NCBI GenBank assembly: GCA_017881645.1
Contig: JADGQQ010000017.1
Location: 1 to 13,436 of the forward strand
DNA length: 13,436 bases
Reading direction: 5' to 3'
Source: Clostridia bacterium
GTDB lineage: Bacteria > Bacillota > Clostridia > Saccharofermentanales > Saccharofermentanaceae
The notes below the pieces were generated by a model. That model searched no databases. It saw nothing but the letters and a program-made list of their open reading frames with translations, and was not told the DNA's origin. Made by a program: the position numbers and the translations under genes. Positions 1 to 6,369 of the stretch are shown in pieces; positions within the stretch are counted from its first letter, which is position 1; each line of letters begins with the position of its first letter.

Positions 1-70
1 AAGCAATCGCAAGCCAACCAATCGGTGATCTAAAATAAGACAAAAGTTCACGCTTATAAACAGCTAACAT
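1..70 (-). CDS. ABC-2 type transporter permease, N-terminal fragment (cut by window edge)
   Basis: Only the first 23 codons are present; the gene runs off the left edge. The start reads MLAVYKRELLSYFRSPIGWL, the cytoplasmic leader and start of the first membrane helix typical of ABC-2 permeases (the YKREL...Y..SP.G pattern seen in GldF-like and NosY-like subunits). The ATG at 68-70 follows a GGAGG (80-84) by 9 bases, and that ribosome site lies inside the last codons of the upstream ATPase gene. The two genes are therefore separated by only 6 bases and are very likely translationally coupled. The product should be the membrane half of the transporter powered by the ATPase at 77-1024. The substrate cannot be told from this fragment. 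Confidence 0.8.
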   Translation of the reverse strand, partial: MLAVYKRELLSYFRSPIGWLAIA

Positions 71-76
71 GCTAGA

Positions 77-1024
77 TTACCTCCTCTTCTTCTCTTCATT
101 CGTGGTAACACTAAGGAATATTTCTTCGAGAGACGGATCCATAGATCTGAATTCCAGAATTGGCCATGAATTCGAAGCCATTGCAAAGAATACGGATTTA
201 CGGACATCCATTTTTGGATCGACCGTAATTTCGATCTGGTGATGACCGTCTTTTTCAATTACAGGTGTGACCGCGATGATACCGGGAAGTGTGCGGAGTT
301 TGCTCGTCACATCTTTCAGAGGACCCTCAAATATCATTGAAAGTTTCGAAGAACCTGCCAGTTTATGAGAAAGTGCATTCGGAGTATCAATAGCAGCAAT
401 TTTTCCATTATTAATAATGACTACCCGGTCACAAACGGCCTGCACTTCCGGAAGGATATGTGAACTCAAAATAACCGTATGATTTTTACTGAGTGTCTTA
501 ATCAAATTTCGAATTTCAATAATTTGTTTGGGATCTAATCCAACCGTGGGTTCATCGAGAACCAGCACTTCCGGATTCCCGACAAGCGCTTGAGCGATGC
601 CGACGCGCTGCTTATATCCTTTCGACAAATTGTGGATGACACGATCTGAAACATCCGCAATACGGACGAGGCGCATGATTTCTGCCAACTGACGGATTCT
701 CTGATCCTTGGGTACGCTCTTCAGATCGCAAATGAATTTCAAGTATTCCAATACTGTCATATCGAGGTATAGCGGCGGCATTTCCGGAAGGTATCCGATG
801 CATTTTTTCGCTTCTGCAGGTTCCTCCAAAATATCATGACCGTTGATTTTTACAGAACCCGATGTTGCGGACAAATAACCGGTAAGTATATTCATTGTTG
901 TTGTTTTTCCTGCTCCGTTCGGACCAAGAAAACCAAGAATCTCACCTCTATTTACTGTGAAAGAAATATGGTCAACAGCTTTTTTGTCTCCATAGAATTT
1001 CACAAGATCAGAAATTTCAATCAT
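77..1024 (-). CDS. ABC transporter ATP-binding protein (ABC-2 / GldA-like family)
   Basis: The 315-residue protein carries a complete nucleotide-binding domain: Walker A GPNGAGKTT at about 34-42, signature LSKGYKQRVG at 133-142, Walker B VLVLDE at 153-158 followed by the D-loop, and the switch histidine in SSH at 187-189. The Q-loop position reads YLPEMPPLY, with Glu instead of Gln. To my knowledge that is usual for the GldA/NatA-like ATPases that partner ABC-2 permeases. The C-terminal ~95 residues form the accessory domain common in this group. AAGGAGGA at 1031-1038 sits 6 bases before the ATG. The next gene starts 6 bases after the stop and looks like its permease, so the pair forms one exporter. 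Such systems often move peptides, lipids or drugs, but the substrate here is unknown. Confidence 0.93.
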   Translation of the reverse strand: MIEISDLVKFYGDKKAVDHISFTVNRGEILGFLGPNGAGKTTTMNILTGYLSATSGSVKINGHDILEEPAEAKKCIGYLPEMPPLYLDMTVLEYLKFICDLKSVPKDQRIRQLAEIMRLVRIADVSDRVIHNLSKGYKQRVGIAQALVGNPEVLVLDEPTVGLDPKQIIEIRNLIKTLSKNHTVILSSHILPEVQAVCDRVVIINNGKIAAIDTPNALSHKLAGSSKLSMIFEGPLKDVTSKLRTLPGIIAVTPVIEKDGHHQIEITVDPKMDVRKSVFFAMASNSWPILEFRSMDPSLEEIFLSVTTNEEKKRR

Positions 1025-1068
1025 GTTTGATCCTCCTTAGTTAGCCGTGATTAGAGTGCGCGAGTAAA

Positions 1069-1097
1069 ATTATAACCCAATTTGATAAAACAAGGAA
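1069..1097 (-). promoter_or_regulatory. Candidate sigma-A promoter for the ABC transporter genes
   Basis: A perfect minus-strand -10 hexamer TATAAT lies at 1069-1074, about 45 bases before the ATPase start codon. The -35 position 17 bases further upstream (1092-1097, TTCCTT) is a poor match to TTGACA, so the promoter is supported mainly by the -10 box and its place in the 171-base gap after the thioesterase gene. No convincing terminator was seen for the thioesterase in the same gap, so read-through is also possible. Confidence 0.4.
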
Positions 1098-1195
1098 GCA
1101 AACGGAACAAGAAAATGACGCAATTACATGCGATCATTCGTGCATTTTACAAATTACCTGAGAATTGCCGCAAAAATGCTGCCCTGAAACCCGGT

Positions 1196-2047
1196 TTATT
1201 GATGCTTCATTTCATCGCGATAGAGAATTGCAGAAAATGCTATTTTGCTTTGATCCACAATAAAACCGTCAACAGCCAACTCTCCGGGATTTCTTTCCTT
1301 AAAGAAAAGAATCACTTTTTCGCCGTAACGGATTTCGGAATTGAAATTTATATCCAATCCCAATACATCCGGCTGATCCAAAGATGAACTGTGCGCAGCA
1401 TCCATACACCAGGCAACATACCTCGTGTTGTTTACATGTAGATTCCGATCGATTTCACTGAAATCAGCGAACTTTACCCGTGAATTCTCCGACATCATGT
1501 TCGTCATCATCCATTCCGGGCTGTTTGCCGGAAGAATCTGCGGAGGATCAAACATCAGAGCCTCCGATGGAGTCAAAGGCAGGTCGGACATGTCCATTAA
1601 TGCAGAAGGACGAACCGGACGATGCGATTCAATATTTGCTAGAATCCATGTGGATGACCCTGCTCCAATCTTTTCACCGGTTTCGTCATATATTATGAAA
1701 TCCCTAAGGAAAAACAGACGGTCAGCCCCTCTTGACCAGGTTTCGATCGTAATCCTTTGCAGCCATGCGGGAAGTTTCTTCATCCGGACAGACATGCGCA
1801 GAAGAATCCAGCATGTACCCATTTTATCCGTAACTTCTGCACCCCAGCCATAATCGGCCGCACTGACGGAAGCGGCCTCCTGCATCATGGAAAGAATGGA
1901 ATGCATTTGGATCTGATCCTTGTAATCCGTATCGGTTCCGCGAATTTCGTATGTAAATTTACTGTGTTCACCGGGTTGAAGACGAGAACGGTTTCCGATA
2001 ATATCCGGATTTTGATTTGTTTGATTCTGTTCCATTGAAATTTGCAT
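1196..2047 (-). CDS. Acyl-ACP thioesterase (FatA/FatB-like, PF01643-type)
   Basis: A 283-residue double hot-dog protein that should hydrolyse acyl-ACP to release free fatty acid and holo-ACP in the cytoplasm (EC 3.1.2.14/3.1.2.-). The first hot-dog is at about 30-150, with a helix and GTCWILLRM strand typical of the family. The second, from about 185, contains EIDRNLHVNNTRYVAWCMD. This matches the plant motif DLDVNQHVNN and keeps the Asp200-x-Asn202-x-His204 active-site residues; Glu238 in DINFNSEIRYGE is in the position of the catalytic Glu. Length fits bacterial members (about 240-290). The start is uncertain: the ATG at 2045-2047 has AAAGG only 2 bases upstream, while an in-frame ATG at 2033-2035 is about 14 bases from the same site. 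It follows the MFS gene by 73 bases with no clear terminator, so co-transcription is plausible. Chain-length preference cannot be read from the sequence. Confidence 0.9.
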   Translation of the reverse strand: MQISMEQNQTNQNPDIIGNRSRLQPGEHSKFTYEIRGTDTDYKDQIQMHSILSMMQEAASVSAADYGWGAEVTDKMGTCWILLRMSVRMKKLPAWLQRITIETWSRGADRLFFLRDFIIYDETGEKIGAGSSTWILANIESHRPVRPSALMDMSDLPLTPSEALMFDPPQILPANSPEWMMTNMMSENSRVKFADFSEIDRNLHVNNTRYVAWCMDAAHSSSLDQPDVLGLDINFNSEIRYGEKVILFFKERNPGELAVDGFIVDQSKIAFSAILYRDEMKHQ

Positions 2048-2120
2048 TTCCTTTCAAACATTAAAATCGTCTGTTCATGAATATGGGGTCGATTTTTTGT
2101 CATTTATGCCGCGGGGAGAA

Positions 2121-3512
2121 TTACATTTTTTCAGCAGTTAATAATACCTTCCTGCCGGTTATAAGAATAATCATGGCTGTGATGAATAAAAGCGAGATAC
2201 TCGCGATGCCCCATGCCGCACTATGGGTGATCATAAGCACTATGCTGTACAGAAGAGGTCCCATAACAGCAGCAAATTTGCCAAATACGTCAAAGAAGCC
2301 AAAATACTCATTGGATCTTTCGGCTGGAATCAACTTGCCGAAATATGATCTCGATAAAGCTTGAATTCCGCCCTGGACCATGCCGACCATGATTGCCATC
2401 ATCCAGAACAATGTTTGAGCATGCGCAATGGCCGTCTGATACAGTTCGTTATTTCCGGATGTTTGCGCTCCTGCACCTTCGACCATTAATCCCATATAGA
2501 ATCCGACCATGCAAATTACGACATAGGCGCATACAGCGATAAGAATCATTCGGATCGAACCGACTTTCTGAGCAATAATGCTGAAAAGAATGGAGAATGG
2601 TACCGCAACAAGCTGCGTCACAAGAAGAGCCATAATCATTTTTGTCGTGTCGAGTCCAAGTGTTTTTCCATAAGATGTTGCCAGATTGATAACCGTATTC
2701 ACTCCGTCGATATAGAAGAAATACGCAAGTACAAACACAAAAAGACCTTTATTGTTAAAAATGGATTTGAACGTACGCCAAATACTGGAAAACGTTTTAT
2801 TTACCAGGCTTTTTGCAGGGATTTCAAGATAATGTTTCTGATGGACGTTCAGAAGAATAGGTATGCTGAATATCCCCCACCAGAGAGTCGTTATAACAAC
2901 GGCAATTTTGACACCAAGCGGATTTTCCATACCCAGATACATCAATACGCCTATGGAAAGGAAAAACGGGATTGTACTGCCTCCCAAATATCCCATGGCA
3001 TAACCGAATGATGAAACTTTGTCCATCCTGTCAGGCGTTGTGACATCTGTCAGGAATGAATCATAAAACAAATTCCCGCCCATAAAGCCGATATATGAAA
3101 CAACATATCCGACCAGCATCATTTTCCAGTTGTCAGTGATCGCCATTGTGAACGTAAATGTGACTCCCAGAAACAGAAAAAATGAAAGCATCTTCTTCTT
3201 CATGCCTTTGTAGTCACCGATAGCACCCAGCAACGGAGCAAGCAGTGCCACAATAATTGTCGCTAATGCCGTACCGAATCCCCACATTTGGGTTCCGAAA
3301 TTCTGCCCGAGCGGTGCGCAGACGTTTACAAAATATATCGGGAAAATGGCTGCCATAATATTCGTCGCATATGTTGAGTTAGCCCAGTCATAAAACATCC
3401 AACTAAGTTCTTGTTTGGTAAAACGGCCCTTTTTCCCCTTCTTACCTGTTCCGTCAACGGGTTGGTTCAGATTCTGCATAGAAACACCTTCCCTGATGCT
3501 TTTGTTTGCCAT
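2121..3512 (-). CDS. MFS transporter, UMF1 / Atg22-like family
   Basis: A 463-residue membrane protein of about 12 predicted helices. After a charged N-terminal leader (KKGKKGRFTKQ) comes SWMFYDWANSTYATNI, the hallmark opening of the UMF1/Atg22-like branch of the major facilitator superfamily. Helices 2-3 are followed by the basic A-motif-like loop GAIGDYKGMKKK. A central cytoplasmic stretch (KHYLEIPAKSLVNK) divides the two six-helix halves, and a later segment, MVQGGIQALSRSYFGKLIPA, is also typical of the family. Substrates of bacterial UMF1 proteins are mostly unknown. The fungal relative Atg22 exports amino acids from the vacuole. Three starts compete: GTG at 3525-3527, ATG at 3510-3512 (GGGGGG 7 bases upstream) and ATG at 3477-3479 (AAGGTG 5 bases upstream). 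I chose the middle one because the GTG overlaps the G-run. All three keep the whole transport domain. It lies 71 bases after the small membrane-protein gene. Confidence 0.9.
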   Translation of the reverse strand: MANKSIREGVSMQNLNQPVDGTGKKGKKGRFTKQELSWMFYDWANSTYATNIMAAIFPIYFVNVCAPLGQNFGTQMWGFGTALATIIVALLAPLLGAIGDYKGMKKKMLSFFLFLGVTFTFTMAITDNWKMMLVGYVVSYIGFMGGNLFYDSFLTDVTTPDRMDKVSSFGYAMGYLGGSTIPFFLSIGVLMYLGMENPLGVKIAVVITTLWWGIFSIPILLNVHQKHYLEIPAKSLVNKTFSSIWRTFKSIFNNKGLFVFVLAYFFYIDGVNTVINLATSYGKTLGLDTTKMIMALLVTQLVAVPFSILFSIIAQKVGSIRMILIAVCAYVVICMVGFYMGLMVEGAGAQTSGNNELYQTAIAHAQTLFWMMAIMVGMVQGGIQALSRSYFGKLIPAERSNEYFGFFDVFGKFAAVMGPLLYSIVLMITHSAAWGIASISLLFITAMIILITGRKVLLTAEKM

Positions 3513-3583
3513 TGGCTTTCCCCCCACAATCTATTTGTTTCGAAAAGTTTGAAAATTTCTATTTTTCTGCAGGACATGAGAGA

Positions 3584-4111
3584 TTATACGGTTTTCACGA
3601 AACGCGGGATATATTTTTTAAAAGCATCAATAAACCGATCATCCGGCTCAAAAAGAATCATCATGGAACTTCCGCTTTTACGGGTTACAAAAAACCAACC
3701 GTCTTCATCATTGTTTCCGGATCGAAAATCCAGGCAAAAGATCTTCTGGCTGCAATATGTTTCATAATCTGACCCTGAAATGGGGGCTACAATAGAAAAA
3801 TCTTTGACCGACCCAATAAAGACTCTGTTTCTTTTCCGCTGAGCAATAATTTGCTCGATCAGTAACTCATCGTTTGTAATGCTGTACTCATAATCACGAT
3901 TAAACGATGTAACGATTCGATAGGCCAGATATCCGATACCAAACGAAACGATGGCCGATACTGCGAGAAAATTGGTCTGATAAACAAAAGGCATCAAAAA
4001 ACAAAAAACAATGAGAAAGAACGCAGACAAAATAATCATAATGGACAGAAGGTTTTCATTCCCCGTCTTTCTGTGCTTTACGAGTTTCTCAACAAAAATA
4101 TCTTTCTGCAT
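3584..4111 (-). CDS. Small two-pass membrane protein of unknown function (DUF6106-like?)
   Basis: This 175-residue protein is not one I can assign a function to. It has a short basic cytoplasmic N-terminus (KLVKHRKTGNEN), two adjacent membrane helices at about 21-43 and 47-68, then a soluble domain of about 105 residues. The soluble part begins NRDYEYSITNDELLIEQIIA and continues with QRKRNR, a pattern I recall from short Clostridia membrane proteins grouped as DUF6106; that assignment is from memory and uncertain. The fold resembles PH-like domains of YcxB/bPH-type membrane proteins in layout (two helices then a beta-rich domain). The ATG follows AGGAG (4121-4125) by 9 bases, and a likely promoter lies just upstream. 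It is separated from groEL by a strong terminator, so it is probably not part of the chaperonin operon. Confidence 0.8.
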   Translation of the reverse strand: MQKDIFVEKLVKHRKTGNENLLSIMIILSAFFLIVFCFLMPFVYQTNFLAVSAIVSFGIGYLAYRIVTSFNRDYEYSITNDELLIEQIIAQRKRNRVFIGSVKDFSIVAPISGSDYETYCSQKIFCLDFRSGNNDEDGWFFVTRKSGSSMMILFEPDDRFIDAFKKYIPRFVKTV

Positions 4112-4142
4112 ATTCGAAATCTCCTATAATGTTTTTCCTATT

Positions 4143-4170
4143 ATCATACCGTATTTTCACAGGAATACAA
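4143..4170 (-). promoter_or_regulatory. Candidate sigma-A promoter for the small membrane-protein gene
   Basis: On the minus strand a -35-like TTGTAT (4165-4170) is followed after 16 bases by TATGAT (4143-4148), a one-mismatch -10 box. An overlapping GATAAT gives a second option. It sits between the groEL terminator and the gene at 3584-4111, giving a leader of roughly 25 bases including the AGGAG ribosome site. The position after a terminator argues that this gene, and possibly the MFS and thioesterase genes after it, has its own transcript. Confidence 0.55.
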
Positions 4171-4210
4171 AAGACATTCGAAAGAATCTCCCTTGTATTC
4201 ACCGAAGCAG

Positions 4211-4243
4211 ACAAAAAAAGGTCCTGTCAAATAACAGGACCTT
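4211..4243 (-). terminator. Rho-independent terminator of groES-groEL
   Basis: A perfect 10-bp stem pairs 4218-4227 with 4234-4243 around a 6-base loop. On the minus strand the stem is followed by a run of T (complement of the A-run 4213-4219, its first two bases lying in the stem). It begins 24 bases after the groEL stop codon. The orientation of the T-run marks it as acting on minus-strand transcripts. Confidence 0.92.
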
Positions 4244-4266
4244 CTTATCTTGTAAAAGATGAACTC

Positions 4267-5883
4267 TTAGTACATGCCTGCTCCCGGATTCTGCATCGGG
4301 GGTTCCGGCTGAGGGATATCACAGACAACGCATTCCGTTGTAAGCAGAATTGCAGAAATGGATGCTGCGTTCTGCAAGGCGGACCGGGTTACTTTCGCCG
4401 GATCGACAATGCCTGCTTTGACCATATTGACATAGGTCTCATTCAGGGCGTCAAATCCAATTCCCGGTGCCTTCTTCTTAATGTTCTCGCAGATTACACT
4501 GCCGTCCAGACCTGCATTGATGGCAATCTGTCGAACCGGCTCTTCGAGAGCCTTGGCAACGATGCGGATACCGGTAAGAATATCCCCGGTATGATGGGGT
4601 ATCAGCGCAAGGACATCAGGCAGTGCATTGATATATGCAGTTCCGCCGCCGGGGACAATCCCCTCTTCAACAGCAGCACGCGTCGCGGCAAGTGCATCTT
4701 CAATGCGAAGCTTCTTTTCTTTCATCTCAGTTTCCGTTGCAGCACCGACTTTAATGACGGCTACACCGCCGGAAAGCTTTGCCAGACGTTCCTGAAGCTT
4801 CTCTCTGTCAAAATCAGAAGTCGTTTCTTCAATCTGCGCACGAATCTGTGAAACACGAGCTTTAATATCTGTTTCGTTTCCGGCACCGTCAACAATGATG
4901 GTCATCTCTTTTGAAATTTTCACCTGACGTGCCCGTCCAAGCTGTTCAATGGTAGCTTCTTTGAGATCAAGACCGATATCCTCTGTTATTACCTGACCGC
5001 CTGTAAGAGCGGCGATATCCTGAAGCATCGCTTTTCTGCGGTCACCGAAACCGGGTGCTTTCACACCGACACAGGTAAATGTACCTCTGAGTTTGTTTAC
5101 GATGAGAGTTGCAAGTGCTTCTCCTTCAATGTCTTCTGCAATAATCAGAAGTTTCTTACCCTGCTGAACAACTTTCTCAAGAAGAGGAAGAATGTCCTGA
5201 ATGTTATTGATCTTCTTATCGGTAATCAAAATATACGGATCGTCTAAAATAGCTTCCATTTTGTCCATATCGGTGCACATGTAGGAAGATACATATCCGC
5301 GATCGAACTGCATGCCCTCAACCACTTCAAGATCCGTTCCCATGGTTTTCGATTCTTCAACGGTTATAACACCATCGGAAGTAACCATTTCCATCGCTTT
5401 TGAAATGAGCTGTCCGACATATTCGTCCCCGGCAGAGATCGCAGCAACACGCGCAATATCGTGGGGACCGTTCGCGGGCGTTGCGTCACGGGCAATGGCC
5501 GCAACAGCCGCGTCTACAGCAAGAGTAATACCCTTGCGGAGGATGATCGGATTCGCTCCGGCAGCAAGATTCTTCATTCCTTCACGGATTATGGCTTGAG
5601 CAAGAATTGTCGCTGTTGTGGTACCGTCACCGGCCACATCATTCGTCTTAGATGCAACTTCACGAACCAGTTGTGCACCTGCATTTTCAAACCGGTCCTC
5701 CAGATCAATTTCTTTGGCGATCGTAACGCCGTCGTTGGTAATAAGCGGCGGACCATATTTCTTGTCCAGAACGACATTACGGCCTTTCGGTCCAAGAGTA
5801 ATACGCACCGTATCTGCAACTTTGTTTACACCGATTTCAAGAGCACGGCGTGCGTCCTCTGAATATTTAATTTCTTTAGCCAT
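4267..5883 (-). CDS. groEL: Chaperonin GroEL (60 kDa, Hsp60)
   Basis: A 538-residue chaperonin subunit that forms a double heptameric ring and folds proteins with GroES and ATP in the cytosol. Diagnostic segments are present in order: ATP-binding GPKGRNV at about 31-37, DGVTIAKEI at 51-59, GDGTTTAT at 85-92 (Asp86 binds the phosphates), the apical domain, IEDALAATRAAVEEGIVPGG with the catalytic Asp equivalent to E. coli Asp398, and the C-terminal equatorial domain. I chose the ATG of MAKEIKYSED at 5881-5883. GGAGG (5893-5897) lies 9 bases upstream of it but only 3 bases from the in-frame ATG at 5887-5889. The C-terminus ends PEPPMQNPGAGMY and lacks the repeated GGM tail of many GroELs. The gene follows groES by 46 bases and is terminated by the hairpin at 4211-4243. 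Confidence 0.98.
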   Translation of the reverse strand: MAKEIKYSEDARRALEIGVNKVADTVRITLGPKGRNVVLDKKYGPPLITNDGVTIAKEIDLEDRFENAGAQLVREVASKTNDVAGDGTTTATILAQAIIREGMKNLAAGANPIILRKGITLAVDAAVAAIARDATPANGPHDIARVAAISAGDEYVGQLISKAMEMVTSDGVITVEESKTMGTDLEVVEGMQFDRGYVSSYMCTDMDKMEAILDDPYILITDKKINNIQDILPLLEKVVQQGKKLLIIAEDIEGEALATLIVNKLRGTFTCVGVKAPGFGDRRKAMLQDIAALTGGQVITEDIGLDLKEATIEQLGRARQVKISKEMTIIVDGAGNETDIKARVSQIRAQIEETTSDFDREKLQERLAKLSGGVAVIKVGAATETEMKEKKLRIEDALAATRAAVEEGIVPGGGTAYINALPDVLALIPHHTGDILTGIRIVAKALEEPVRQIAINAGLDGSVICENIKKKAPGIGFDALNETYVNMVKAGIVDPAKVTRSALQNAASISAILLTTECVVCDIPQPEPPMQNPGAGMY

Positions 5884-5892
5884 CTGCATCTA

Positions 5893-5897
5893 CCTCC
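5893..5897 (-). promoter_or_regulatory. Ribosome binding site deciding the groEL start
   Basis: GGAGG on the minus strand is 9 bases from the ATG of MAKEIKYSED and 3 bases from an earlier in-frame ATG. The spacing favours the downstream start, which also matches the usual GroEL N-terminus. Confidence 0.8.
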
Positions 5898-5929
5898 ATA
5901 GATTCCTTTTGTATTGATTTAATGAGAAA

Positions 5930-6214
5930 TTACTCTACAATTGCTAAAATATCGCTCTGACGAAGAATCGTATATTCGATATTATCAATCTTCACTTCTG
6001 TTCCCGCATATTTACTGATAAGAACGCGGTCACCCACAGCCAGCTGCATCGTGATTTCTTTACCGTCTACGATTCCGCCGGGACCGACGGCTACGACTTC
6101 CGCAACCTGTGGTTTTTCTTTTGCTGAACCCGGAAGTACAATACCGCTCTTCGTTGTCTCGATAGCTTCTACCATTTTGATAACGACTCTGTCGCTAAGT
6201 GGCTTGATTGTCAT
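5930..6214 (-). CDS. groES: Co-chaperonin GroES (10 kDa, Hsp10)
   Basis: A 94-residue protein of normal GroES length that forms the heptameric lid on the GroEL ring. It starts MTIKPLSDRVVIK, the standard N-terminal strand. It then has the mobile loop with TTKSGIVLPGSAKEKPQ, whose GIVLP contacts the GroEL apical domains, followed by VVAVGPGG, VGDRVLISKYAGTEV and a final DILAIVE. An upstream in-frame start would add 16 unrelated residues across the leader. I rejected it because AGGGAGG lies 7 bases before the ATG at 6212-6214. First gene of the chaperonin operon, controlled by the CIRCE element and promoter just upstream, so heat-inducible through HrcA is expected. Confidence 0.98.
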   Translation of the reverse strand: MTIKPLSDRVVIKMVEAIETTKSGIVLPGSAKEKPQVAEVVAVGPGGIVDGKEITMQLAVGDRVLISKYAGTEVKIDNIEYTILRQSDILAIVE

Positions 6215-6251
6215 AATGAAACCTCCCTTATTTGTGCATGCAATGAATATG

Positions 6252-6278
6252 TTAGCACTCATATCACATGAGTGCTAA
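6252..6278. promoter_or_regulatory. CIRCE operator (HrcA binding site)
   Basis: TTAGCACTC (6252-6260), a 9-base spacer and GAGTGCTAA (6270-6278) match the CIRCE consensus at every position of both arms. It lies in the untranslated leader of groES, about 37 bases before the start codon and immediately downstream of the predicted promoter. There the HrcA repressor would block transcription and, as a stem-loop, could affect mRNA stability. No hrcA, grpE, dnaK or dnaJ gene is in this window, so the repressor is encoded elsewhere. Confidence 0.98.
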
Positions 6279-6288
6279 CTCAGAAATA

Positions 6289-6317
6289 AATATAGGGCTT
6301 TTTAGATTCTCTGTCAA
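6289..6317 (-). promoter_or_regulatory. Sigma-A promoter of groES-groEL
   Basis: On the minus strand a perfect -35 TTGACA (6312-6317), a 17-base spacer and TATATT (6289-6294, five of six matches to TATAAT) make a near-consensus vegetative promoter. Transcription would start around 6282, placing CIRCE at about +4 to +31. This is the classic arrangement for HrcA repression of a strong housekeeping promoter. Confidence 0.9.
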
Positions 6318-6369
6318 GTCATGGAATTCAGGGCAGGGGGCATTTTTGAAAATATCAATGCCGACTGAA

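Noticed and set aside
1082..1853. Open frames of 101 and 142 codons on the plus strand
   Set aside because: They overlap the clear thioesterase gene or its 3' flank in antisense and show no protein-like features.
4129..4851. A 240-codon open frame on the plus strand opposite groEL
   Set aside because: It is the antisense of the groEL 3' end and the terminator, has no ribosome site, and its protein is Cys/Arg-rich without domains. groEL is unmistakable on the other strand.
5461..5917. Open frames of 99-133 codons on the plus strand opposite the groEL 5' end
   Set aside because: They mirror groEL codon structure in antisense frames and have no ribosome sites or recognisable domains.
6215..6262. 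N-terminal extension of groES by 16 residues
   Set aside because: It would translate through the leader and CIRCE arm. The AGGGAGG site and the family N-terminus place the start at 6212-6214.
6318..6369. Possible terminator after the LCP gene
   Set aside because: A weak GGCATT/AATGCC pairing is visible on the minus strand, but the loop is large and a C-rich sequence follows instead of a T-run.
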